Assembly (NCBI RefSeq): GCF_042665095.1
Contig: NZ_JBHTBV010000004.1
DNA: 64,000 nucleotides
Direction: 5' to 3' (one strand)
From: Gordonibacter pamelaeae
Lineage (GTDB): Bacteria > Actinomycetota > Coriobacteriia > Coriobacteriales > Eggerthellaceae
Shown: positions 8,345 to 15,520 of the stretch, one piece after another
How the letters are laid out: each line of letters begins with the position of its first letter
How positions within the stretch are numbered: position 1 is the first letter of the stretch
The notes under the pieces: generated by a model
Told to the model about the DNA's origin: nothing
Databases searched by the model: none
The model's input: the letters and a program-made list of their open reading frames with translations, nothing else
Program-made: the position numbers and the translations under genes

Positions 8345-8350
8345 AGTATA
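8345..8350 (-). promoter_or_regulatory. -10 element giving a leaderless transcript
   Basis: Read on the minus strand, TATACT ends six bases before the ATG at 8338, so transcription should begin at or next to the start codon. No Shine-Dalgarno sequence fits in the gap. Confidence 0.5.
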
Positions 8351-8486
8351 ACACCGCGGCAACGCCGGTAAGGGAGGCGCGCATTCGATGGCCCAGATAG
8401 TTAACGATAGTCGATAACTGCAGGTCAAGATTGCGTAGACGTAACCGTTTCCATTCGATTTGCTATGCAATCGGCTCAATGACCTT

Positions 8487-8601
8487 GCTATAATCGTTCT
8501 GCATTCGGTACACTCGAATCGTCCCGGATCGCCCTGTTGGTCTTCGGAGCGGAAATGCCTGAAAGACGCTGTTTTACGGCGTCTTTTGTGTTATTCGGGA
8601 C
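8487..8601 (+). ncRNA. Putative small RNA or attenuator upstream of the Rrf2 gene
   Basis: An extended -10 (TG-C-TATAAT, 8487-8494) should start a transcript near 8501. The predicted RNA has a 5' hairpin (ATTCG 8503-8507 with CGAAT 8515-8519) and an intrinsic terminator: AAAGACGC (8562-8569) pairs with GCGTCTTT (8579-8586), ending in TTTT. The same AAGAC can pair with GTCTT at 8540-8544, giving mutually exclusive folds. GTCCCGGA (8521-8528) can also pair with TTCGGGAC (8594-8601). It could be a free RNA of about 90 nt or a switch controlling read-through into the Rrf2 gene at 8689. No known RNA family was recognised. Confidence 0.45.
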
Positions 8602-8688
8602 ATGTTTGAGCATTTAGCGTATATATATGAAAGTCGCTTATAGCAGGCACCTCAGCCTACCGAAAGCAGCGGCGAGTTAGGAGACATC

Positions 8689-9162
8689 GTGCAATTCAAG
8701 GCATCGACGGACTATGGCATGCGCGCCATCCTGTACCTGGCCGCACAGGGTACCACGTGCTCCTCCAAAGATATCGCGCAGGACATGTCCATACCGCGGG
8801 ACTATCTCATCCAACTGGCCCAGCTGCTGCGCAACGCGGGCCTCATCGAGGCGCGGCCGGGCAAGCACGGCGGCTACCGGCTGGCCAAGGAGCCGTCCGA
8901 CATCACCGTGCTGCAGATCATGAAGGCGCTCGAGGAGGATGCGAAGGCCTCCACCCGCGCCAAGCGCTCGTCGCGCAAGGGCGGCGCCATGGTGCAGGGC
9001 GTGAAGCAGACCTACCAGCTTATCGAAGAGAGCTTCGACGCTTATCTGGACAGCCTGACCATCGAGATGCTGCTCGAAAGCGTGAAGAACGGCGACAACC
9101 GCCGCCTCTTCCTGGCCGAGCGCCTTGAGGACGAGGGCAAGCGCCTCGCCGAGAACGCCTAG
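8689..9162 (+). CDS. Rrf2-family transcriptional regulator
   Basis: 157 residues, the standard Rrf2 length. The N-terminal winged helix begins MQFKASTDYGMRAILYLA, with the recognition part IPRDYLIQLAQLLRNAGLI and the wing RPGKHGGYRLAKEP. The C-terminal dimerisation helix lacks the three-cysteine cluster used by IscR, NsrR and RirA to hold an Fe-S centre; only Cys24 is present, so a redox cluster is unlikely and the signal is unknown. The start is GTG with TTAGGAG upstream. It runs convergently with the NRAMP-type gene, and its leader may be an attenuator. Confidence 0.85.
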   Translation: MQFKASTDYGMRAILYLAAQGTTCSSKDIAQDMSIPRDYLIQLAQLLRNAGLIEARPGKHGGYRLAKEPSDITVLQIMKALEEDAKASTRAKRSSRKGGAMVQGVKQTYQLIEESFDAYLDSLTIEMLLESVKNGDNRRLFLAERLEDEGKRLAENA

Positions 9163-9224
9163 CACCTAAGAGACGCGCTCCGCACCTGCCGGCCGTCCGC
9201 GCCGTCTGCCAGCGTGCCCCCAGG

Positions 9225-10571
9225 CTACCCGATGCCCAGCACCTGCATGACCAGCAGCGCCGCCGTGAGCACGGTGACGATGCCCACGGTCAGCCAGATG
9301 AGCACGCGCGAAACCAGGCGCGTGCGGTACGCGCCCATAACGCGCTTGTCGGCGGAGATGATGGCCATGAACACCAGCAGCACCGGTAGGATGAGGCCGT
9401 TCACGAACTGCGCCGTGAGCATAACGCCCATGAGGTCGATCCCCGGGATGAGTACCACGATGGCCGAGAACGCGATCACGAACGTGAAGATGCTCTTGAA
9501 CAGCGGCGCCTCCCGCCACTTGAACGACACGCCCGCCTCCCAGCCGAACGCCTCGCAGATAACGAACGACGTGGTGAGCGGCAACACGCACGCAGCCAGA
9601 AACGACGCGGCGATGAGCCCGATGGCGAACAGCGCCTCGGCGTAGTGCCCCGCGAACGGCGCCAGCGCGGACGCGGCGTCGGCGGCCGACTCTATCTCGA
9701 TCCCCTGCGGGAACAGCACGGCGCCCGTGGTCACGATGATGAACCACGCCACGAGGCACGCGGCGATGGTTCCGGCGATCACGTCCACCTTCTGCGAGAA
9801 GAAGTCCTTCACGCCCACGCCCTTCTCCACCACGTTGCTCTGGGCGAAGAACATCATCCACGGCGCTATGGTCGTGCCGATCATGGCGATGACGAGCGAG
9901 ACGAAGCTCGTGTCGTTCACCACATGCGGCACCACGGTGCTGGCCAGCGCGTCGTCCCAGTTGGGCTGCGCCATGAACGCCGCCACGATGTACGTGACGA
10001 ACACCAGCGACAGCACGAGGAACACCTTCTCCACGCGCTTGTAGCTGCCGCCCACCACCAAGAGCCACACGGCCACGGCCGCCACCGGCACGGCCAGGTA
10101 CTTCGACACGCCGAACATCTCCATGCCGCTTGCGATGCCCGCGAACTCGGAGAACGTGGTGGCCACGTTGCCCACGAGCAGCGCCAGCATGGCCAGCGCC
10201 GTGAGGCGGATGCCGAACCGCTCGCGGATGAGCGCGGCGAAGCCCTTGCCCGTGACGGCGCCCATGCGCGCCGCCGTCATCTGAACCACGATGAGCAGCA
10301 CGCACATGATGGGTATGACCCAGAGCGTCGCGTAGCCGAACTTCGCCCCAACGGTCGAGTACGTGGAGATGCCGCCGGCATCGTTGCCGGCCATGGCCGT
10401 GACCACGCCGGGGCCCAGGGCTGCCAGCAGCAGCCACAGCTTGTTCGGCTTCTTCTCGGCCAGCTCCTCGCCGTCTGCGGCGTCCTGCGCGGTCGCGAGG
10501 GCGGCGTCCGCCGCTCCGGTCGTGGGAGCCTTCCCTGCGCGCTCGGCCTTCCGGTCTCGTTTCACCATCAT
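9225..10571 (-). CDS. NRAMP-related metal transporter, probably Mg2+ (NRMT-like)
   Basis: 448 residues with a 45-residue charged N-terminal tail and about 11 helices of the LeuT/NRAMP fold. The TM1 metal-binding signature, Asp-Pro-Gly-Asn in ordinary NRAMP transporters, is here Asp64-Ala-Gly-Gly67; the TM6 Met-Pro-His is replaced by Ala236-Pro-Trp238. The sulfur ligand that selects Mn2+/Fe2+ is therefore missing. This is the pattern expected of the NRAMP-related magnesium transporters described from Eggerthella lenta. The gene starts four bases after the stop of an MgtE-N/CBS protein, which supports a magnesium role. Transport specificity is inference from these residues and the neighbour. 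Confidence 0.8.
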   Translation of the reverse strand: MMVKRDRKAERAGKAPTTGAADAALATAQDAADGEELAEKKPNKLWLLLAALGPGVVTAMAGNDAGGISTYSTVGAKFGYATLWVIPIMCVLLIVVQMTAARMGAVTGKGFAALIRERFGIRLTALAMLALLVGNVATTFSEFAGIASGMEMFGVSKYLAVPVAAVAVWLLVVGGSYKRVEKVFLVLSLVFVTYIVAAFMAQPNWDDALASTVVPHVVNDTSFVSLVIAMIGTTIAPWMMFFAQSNVVEKGVGVKDFFSQKVDVIAGTIAACLVAWFIIVTTGAVLFPQGIEIESAADAASALAPFAGHYAEALFAIGLIAASFLAACVLPLTTSFVICEAFGWEAGVSFKWREAPLFKSIFTFVIAFSAIVVLIPGIDLMGVMLTAQFVNGLILPVLLVFMAIISADKRVMGAYRTRLVSRVLIWLTVGIVTVLTAALLVMQVLGIG

Positions 10572-10575
10572 GGCC

Positions 10576-11928
10576 TTACCTCCCGGTGTAGCCGATGACC
10601 TGCAGCAGCACCAGCGTGTACAGCCCCAGGAACAGCAGGGAGGCCAGCACGATGCCCACGACCTTGAGGGCCGTGGCCTTCGTCTTGTCGCCGCTCACGT
10701 CCTCCTCGATGGCATCCCAGGCGTCGTCGACGGTGACGATGCCCAGCAGCATGTTGTGCTCGTCCACCACGGGCATGGCGGGCAGCTCGTACTTGAAGAT
10801 GTCGGCCGCCACGTCCTCCTCCGTCTCGTCGGGCGGCACGGAGATCACGTCCTCGTACATGACGTCGCCCACGGGCTTGGCGTCGTCGGTGAGCACGAGG
10901 GTGCGCAGGCTGAGCACGCCCTCGAACTCGTCGTACTCGTCGAGCACGTACACGTAGTGGACGGTGGGGTGGTCCTCGGGAAGCTCGCGCAGCACCTCGA
11001 TGACCTCGCCGACGGTGTCGGTGGCGTGCACGGACACGAACTGCGTGGTCATCATGCCGCCGGCGGTGCCGTCCTTGTAGCCCAGCAGGCGGCGGATCTC
11101 GGTGGCGTCCTCCACGCCCATGAGGCGCAGCAGTGTCTCGGCCTTCTCGTAGGACAGGTCGCGCACGATGTCGGCCGCGTCGTCCGGGTCCATGCTGCCC
11201 AAGAGGCCGGCGGCGCGGGCGTCGTCCAGATCCTCGATGAAGTCGGCCTGGTACTCGTCCTCCATCTCGGAGATGGCCTCGGTGGCCTGCGCGTCGTCCA
11301 GGTGCTGGAAGACGTTCGCGCGCTGCTGGGGGTCCAGCTGCTCAAGGATGTCGGCCACGTCGGCGGGATGCAGCTCGTCCAGGCGCTTGTGCGTCACGGA
11401 CAGCTGCACCTCGGACAGGTCGCGGTCGAGCAGGTCCATGTAGTTCCAGGCGATGATCTGCTCGTCGATGCGGCGGCCGAACACCTTCGCCACGGCCACC
11501 ACGGCGCGTTCGAGCCATGGTGCCAGGCCGCGCAGGATGCCGCGCGCGCCCACCTCGGCGCCCAAAAGGCGCAGCTGCGTGCCCGAGATGGAGAGCTTCA
11601 GGTCGTTCACGCGCACGACCTTCATGCCCTGCGTGTCCACGATCTGGCGGTTCAACAGGTCGCGCGCCAGCAGGATCTCCTCGGGCTGCAGGTAGCTGAA
11701 GCGGATGTCGTGCGCCGGCACGGACAGCCTGATGCCGTCCTCGTCGAACTCCTCGACGTACTTGCGCCACGAGATCATGAACGGGACCTTGCCCGGCCCC
11801 TGGAAGGCCAGGCTGGTGATGCGGGGGAACACCTCGCCGGTGGAGATGGCCAGGTCGGAGATCGTGCCGATCTTCTCGCCGGTCGCATCGACGACGGGCT
11901 TTCCCATCATTTGAGAGAGATAGAGCAT
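10576..11928 (-). CDS. PRC-barrel/MgtE-N/CBS protein with one membrane helix
   Basis: 450 residues. A PRC-barrel-like N-terminus (about 1-75) and a second barrel-like segment are followed by an MgtE intracellular N domain (about 180-285, LDELHPADVADILEQL and DPDDAADIVRDLS repeats), a CBS pair (about 295-410), and a single hydrophobic helix (about 420-445). In MgtE channels the N and CBS domains bind Mg2+ and close the pore; here the five-helix pore is absent. The protein is first in an operon with the NRAMP-related transporter, so it probably senses Mg2+ and gates or regulates that partner (inference). Its AAGGG ribosome site is buried in a potential leader stem. Confidence 0.8.
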   Translation of the reverse strand: MLYLSQMMGKPVVDATGEKIGTISDLAISTGEVFPRITSLAFQGPGKVPFMISWRKYVEEFDEDGIRLSVPAHDIRFSYLQPEEILLARDLLNRQIVDTQGMKVVRVNDLKLSISGTQLRLLGAEVGARGILRGLAPWLERAVVAVAKVFGRRIDEQIIAWNYMDLLDRDLSEVQLSVTHKRLDELHPADVADILEQLDPQQRANVFQHLDDAQATEAISEMEDEYQADFIEDLDDARAAGLLGSMDPDDAADIVRDLSYEKAETLLRLMGVEDATEIRRLLGYKDGTAGGMMTTQFVSVHATDTVGEVIEVLRELPEDHPTVHYVYVLDEYDEFEGVLSLRTLVLTDDAKPVGDVMYEDVISVPPDETEEDVAADIFKYELPAMPVVDEHNMLLGIVTVDDAWDAIEEDVSGDKTKATALKVVGIVLASLLFLGLYTLVLLQVIGYTGR

Positions 11929-11932
11929 GTGA

Positions 11933-12001
11933 ATTCCCTTACGTGTTTGCTCGCAGGCAGTCGTCCTTCGACCGCCGATGTAAGGGAATCGAAGGAGGAC
12001 T
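11933..12001 (-). promoter_or_regulatory. Switch-like leader sequestering the Shine-Dalgarno of the Mg operon
   Basis: In the minus-strand RNA two long helices interlock. P1 pairs 12001-11989 with 11971-11959 (12 of 13 bp). P2 pairs 11989-11980 with 11942-11933 (10 of 10 bp, ATTCCCTTAC/GTAAGGGAAT). The 5' strand of P2 lies in the loop of P1, and its 3' strand holds AAGGG (11940-11936), the ribosome site of the gene starting at 11928. The arrangement is an H-type pseudoknot or a pair of alternative folds that would block translation. A further hairpin lies at 12013-12030. I do not recognise a known riboswitch. Confidence 0.6.
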
Positions 12002-12059
12002 ACTTACTGTGAGGTTTCGATTTTCGAACCTTCAACAAAGTCCCTTTCGCTCGACCAAT

Positions 12060-12094
12060 AAAAAAACCGCACGTGCTGCTGCCAGTCGTTGCGG
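12060..12094 (-). terminator. Terminator after tRNA-Arg
   Basis: On the minus strand CCGCA...TGCGG is followed by seven T, 16 bases past the tRNA 3' end. It separates the tRNA from the magnesium operon. Confidence 0.65.
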
Positions 12095-12110
12095 AATGAA
12101 AGTGCTGAAA

Positions 12111-12187
12111 TGGTGCGCCGTGAGGGATTCGAACCCCCGACGTACTGATTCGTAGTCAGTCCCTCTATCCAGCTGAGGTAACGGCGC
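12111..12187 (-). tRNA. tRNA-Arg (anticodon ACG)
   Basis: A complete cloverleaf: acceptor GCGCCGT/ACGGCGC with encoded CCA, D-stem CCTC/GAGG, anticodon stem ACTGA/TCAGT around loop CTACGAA, and T-loop GGTTCGAATCC. A34 needs deamination to inosine by TadA, which is encoded at 17196. Confidence 0.95.
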
Positions 12188-12207
12188 ACGTCGAAACAGC
12201 AAAAGCT

Positions 12208-12236
12208 ATTATGGCGGTAACGACCATCTCTGTCAA
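12208..12236 (-). promoter_or_regulatory. Promoter of tRNA-Arg
   Basis: Consensus TTGACA (12236-12231) is 17 bp from CATAAT (12213-12208), and the tRNA begins 21 bases after the -10 element. Confidence 0.8.
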
Positions 12237-12362
12237 CGGCTATTTTCAAGAAGTTTGAGAAATATTTCTCGTACCGCGCCGGCCGCCCGGCGTGGGCACG
12301 GCGCTGCCCGCATCAGGCGTGCGCGATGCGGGCAGCGGGAATGCAGGGCGTGCCTTGGCTGC

Positions 12363-12539
12363 CTACCTGGCTTCGGGCCAGTCCTCGATGATCTTGGCGG
12401 ATTCCTTGTTGCCCACATCGATGACATCGATCTCGTCGGGCGTCTCGATGACTTCCAAGACCTCCTCGTTGCTGGGGAGGACGATCTTTTCCTCGGAGCC
12501 GTTTTCCTCGGTCGCTTCGGGCGTCTTCTTGTCGGACAT
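12363..12539 (-). CDS. Small acidic protein, function unknown
   Basis: 58 residues beginning MSDKKTPEATEENG and rich in Glu, Asp, Ile and Val, with no membrane helix or recognisable domain. The ATG at 12539 has GGGAG at good spacing; a longer in-frame start at 12710 runs into an inverted-repeat element and is rejected. It lies alone between the tRNA-Arg promoter and the repeat. I do not recognise a family. Confidence 0.5.
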   Translation of the reverse strand: MSDKKTPEATEENGSEEKIVLPSNEEVLEVIETPDEIDVIDVGNKESAKIIEDWPEAR

Positions 12540-12651
12540 GGTTTCTCCCATCTTTCGGACGAACGGTACGCTGCCCCCAATCGTAAGGCGCCGGCGCGGC
12601 GAGCAAGCTCGGCAGGGGCATCGTTTACGCGCGCGTAGCGGAATGTTTGGG

Positions 12652-12775
12652 GGCGTGACAAAGGGACGGGCGTGACAAAGGGCGTGACAAAGGGACGGGG
12701 ATAATGTCACACTCTCGGGATACTGCCTTCGAGCACAGCGGGGAGTGTGACATTATCCCCGTCCCTTTGTCACGC
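12652..12775. repeat. 33-bp perfect inverted-repeat (REP/MITE-like) element
   Basis: The arms at 12682-12714 and 12743-12775 are exact reverse complements, separated by 28 bp. Each contains GTGACAAAGGGACGGGGA and AATGTCACACTC; two partial copies of CGTGACAAAGG precede the left arm. The right arm ends on the first base of the ABC ATPase stop codon. REP-like sequences of this type (GGGACGGGG) occur as dispersed palindromes, often mobilised by Y1-type transposases. It probably also forms the 3' end of the ABC operon. Confidence 0.8.
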
Positions 12776-13542
12776 TAGCGGGCGTACACGCTCTGCTTGC
12801 GCGAGACCAGCCGGTTGACGAACTCGGTGGCGGGGGCGCGCAGGATCTCCTCGGGCGGGGCGAACTGCACGGCGCGGCCGGCTTCCATGACCAGCACCCG
12901 GTCGCCCAAATCAAGCGCCTCGTCGATGTCGTGCGTCACGAACAGCACGGTGATGCCCGTCTGTTCATGGATGCGCTTGATCTCGTCCTGCAGGCTTGCG
13001 CGCGTGATGGCGTCCACGGCGCTGAACGGCTCGTCGGCCAGCAGGATGTCGGGGCTCGCCGCCAGCGCGCGGGCGATGCCCACGCGCTGCGCCTGGCCGC
13101 CCGACAGCTCGGCGGGGTAGCGGTCCATGATGTCGCGCGGCAGCCCGATGATGTCCATCCACTTCTTTACGGCCGCCTCGGTGCGGTCCTCGTCGCCGCT
13201 GTTCAGCAGCGTGGGCACGTACGCGATGTTCTGCTCCACGGTGAGATGGGGGAACAGCACGCTGCCCTGGATGGCGTAGCCGATGTTGCGGCGCAGCCCG
13301 ATGGGGTCGGCGTTCGACGTGGCGCGCCCGTGCACGAGCACTTCGCCCTCGTCGGGCATCACGAGCGCGTTCACCATCTTCAACAGCGTGGTCTTGCCGC
13401 AGCCGGAGCTGCCGATGATGGTAACGAACATACCCTCCGCGATGGCGAGGTTCACGTCGTCCACGGCGTTGGCGTCCCCGAACCGCTTGGACACGTGCTC
13501 GAACGCCACGGCGGCCGCGCCGCCCTTCTCCCTGCCGTCCAT
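12775..13542 (-). CDS. Glycine betaine/choline-type ABC transporter ATPase
   Basis: 255 residues. Walker A is GSSGCGKTT, the signature is LSGGQAQRVGIARAL, Walker B is ILLADEPF, and the switch histidine lies in FVTHDIDEA. The strand ending AIQGSVLFPHLTVEQN carries the Q-loop. It resembles the OpuCA/ProV group but lacks the C-terminal CBS pair that senses ionic strength in OpuA/ProV. It starts two bases after the stop of the fused permease/binding-protein gene, so the two form one operon. It should power uptake of a quaternary amine or similar osmolyte. Confidence 0.88.
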   Translation of the reverse strand: MDGREKGGAAAVAFEHVSKRFGDANAVDDVNLAIAEGMFVTIIGSSGCGKTTLLKMVNALVMPDEGEVLVHGRATSNADPIGLRRNIGYAIQGSVLFPHLTVEQNIAYVPTLLNSGDEDRTEAAVKKWMDIIGLPRDIMDRYPAELSGGQAQRVGIARALAASPDILLADEPFSAVDAITRASLQDEIKRIHEQTGITVLFVTHDIDEALDLGDRVLVMEAGRAVQFAPPEEILRAPATEFVNRLVSRKQSVYAR

Positions 13543-13543
13543 G

Positions 13544-15145
13544 CTACATCAGCCCCTTCTCGGCCAGGAACGCGTCGGCCACCGCTTTCGGTTCCTGCCC
13601 CTGCGTTTCCACGGCATTGTTCATGCGCGCCATGTCGATATCGGTGATGGTGCCTTGCAGCTTCAACAGCTCGTCGCGCAGCTCGGGGTGCCTTTCCAGC
13701 GCATCCTGGCGCACCACGTTCCCGCAGAGGTACGAAGGGTAGAAGTGCCGGTCGTCCTCGAGCACCGCAAGGCGCTCGTCGGCCACCTGCCCGTCGGTGG
13801 TCGACACCACGATGGCATCCACCTGGCCCTCGAAAAGCGCCTGGTACTTCAAGCTGATGTCCATGTCCCGCGTGGCGCCGAAGGCCATGCCGTAGGCATC
13901 TTGCAGACCGGGGTAGCCGTCCTGCCGATCGTAGAAGTCGGGCTCCGCGCCAAGCGTGAGCTCGCTCGCAACCCCGGCCAGGTCCGAATACGTGCGCAGG
14001 TCGTAACGTTCGGCCACGTCCTTGCTCACGGCCAGTCCGTACGTGTTGTTGAAGCCGTACATCCCCACCCAGGTGAGGCCAAGCTGTGACTCGTATTCCT
14101 GCTGCATCGCGTCGAACATCGACTCGTCGTAGGTGTCATCGTGCTTCAGCACGGCGTTCCATCCCGTTCCCGTGTACTCGGGATAGAGGTCGAAGTCACC
14201 CTTCTCCATGCCCGGCTCGATGTTCGACGTGCCGCCGCCCACACCCTGCGTCAGCTCCACGTTGAGGTCGGTGTCGTGCTCGATCAGCGTGTTCAGCATC
14301 TCGCCGAGGATGTACTGCTCGGTCATGGGCTTCGTTGCGATGTTCACCACGTTGTCGCCGCCGTCGCGGTTCGCGAACGCGAAGGCTCCGCCCGCGATCA
14401 GGACCACGGCCGCGCCAACGGCTGCGACGGTGCCTGCGCGCCGCTGCATGCCCCGCCTCCGCCCTGCGCCCCTCCGCGTTCCCGCCCGCTTCCGGCGCCG
14501 TGCGTCCGACGGCTCGAGGTGGCGCCGCGTCGACTTCTCGGCCAGGCCCAGCAGCAGGTCCACCGCGATGGCCAAGAGCGCGATGAGCACGCTGCCCGCC
14601 AGCGTCATGGCCATGTTGTTCGTGGTGATGCCGCGGTAGATGGCCACGCCCAGGCCGCCTGCGCCGATGAACGATGCGATGCCGGCCAGCGCGATGGTCA
14701 TGGTGGCCATGTTGCGGATGCCGCTCATGATGACGGGCGCGGCCAGCGGCAGCTCTATGCGGTAGAGCAGTTGGCGGTCCGTGGAGCCCATGCCGCGCGC
14801 CGCCTCGATGATGGCGGGGTCGATGGTGGTGAGGCCGGTGTACGTGTTGCGCACCATGGGAAGCAGCGCGTACACGGTGAGCGCCACGACGGCCGTGAGG
14901 TCGCCGATGCCCGTGACGGGGATGAGGAAGCCGAACAGCGCGATGGACGGGATGGTGTACACGAAGTTCACCAGCGCGAGCACGGGTTTCGCCCCGCGCC
15001 GCCATGCGGCGATGGCAATGCCCAGCGACAGCCCGATGAGGGCCGCCAGCGCGATGGATATGAACGAGATGCCGATATGCTGGAGGAGCAGGTCGAAAAA
15101 CCAAGCGCGCTTCTCGACGAGCAGCTGGAACAGGGAGGAGAGCAT
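13544..15145 (-). CDS. OpuC-type fused permease and substrate-binding protein
   Basis: 533 residues. The N-terminal part (about 1-210) is a binding-protein-dependent permease with five to six helices and the EAA-loop region IIEAARGMGSTDRQLLYRIELPLA split across TM helices. A basic linker rich in Arg follows (about 215-240), then a signal-like helix and an OpuAC-type substrate-binding domain (about 270-533, GGGTSNIEPG, YPEYTGTGW, YGLAVSKD). Fusion tethers the receptor to the outer face of the transporter, as in OpuA/BusAB systems. The start at 15145 is preferred to 15190 for its GAGG site. Confidence 0.88.
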   Translation of the reverse strand: MLSSLFQLLVEKRAWFFDLLLQHIGISFISIALAALIGLSLGIAIAAWRRGAKPVLALVNFVYTIPSIALFGFLIPVTGIGDLTAVVALTVYALLPMVRNTYTGLTTIDPAIIEAARGMGSTDRQLLYRIELPLAAPVIMSGIRNMATMTIALAGIASFIGAGGLGVAIYRGITTNNMAMTLAGSVLIALLAIAVDLLLGLAEKSTRRHLEPSDARRRKRAGTRRGAGRRRGMQRRAGTVAAVGAAVVLIAGGAFAFANRDGGDNVVNIATKPMTEQYILGEMLNTLIEHDTDLNVELTQGVGGGTSNIEPGMEKGDFDLYPEYTGTGWNAVLKHDDTYDESMFDAMQQEYESQLGLTWVGMYGFNNTYGLAVSKDVAERYDLRTYSDLAGVASELTLGAEPDFYDRQDGYPGLQDAYGMAFGATRDMDISLKYQALFEGQVDAIVVSTTDGQVADERLAVLEDDRHFYPSYLCGNVVRQDALERHPELRDELLKLQGTITDIDMARMNNAVETQGQEPKAVADAFLAEKGLM

Positions 15146-15391
15146 GGACGCCTCGTTTCCACTGGATGGGCACCGTGTCGTGCCGGCCATTCTAAGCGTT
15201 CCGCCCCGGCGCCAGCGCCTGCCCTGCCGTCCGCATACGAACCGTCACTCGCCCGTCACCGCCATACCGTGCGCGCACCCATCGCTTCCAGCCGGATGGC
15301 GGCGGGTCCTTTTCGTGCTCCGCTGACCTTCCGCATGAAGATTCCCTCTGTTATTCGCCGGAAAGTGCTGTGAAGGCGCATCCTAAGGCTT

Positions 15392-15487
15392 TATCATACT
15401 AAAGCACGAACGGACGACCATCCGATTTCCCCGCCATTCGCTTCGCATTGCGCCCGGTTTCGCCGGGTCTCGGGCAATGCACGGCGG
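15392..15487 (+). promoter_or_regulatory. Promoter-like element and structured leader of citrate synthase
   Basis: TATCATACT at 15392-15400 offers overlapping -10 hexamers, without a clear -35. The leader folds by nested pairs: CCGCC (15431-15435) with GGCGG (15483-15487), GCATTGC (15445-15451) with GCAATGC (15474-15480), and an inner CCCGG/CCGGG stem. The rest of the 375-bp divergent spacer shows nothing further. Confidence 0.35.
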
Positions 15488-15520
15488 GAGCGGGGCCGTC
15501 CATGACGCAGGGAGGTTTGC

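Noticed and set aside
8501..8601. SRP RNA or 6S RNA
   Set aside because: The GGAAG core of SRP domain IV is absent, and the predicted length is about half that of 6S RNA.
11933..12030. M-box magnesium riboswitch
   Set aside because: Far shorter than the M-box aptamer, and its conserved parallel stems are not seen; the control appears to be at the ribosome site.
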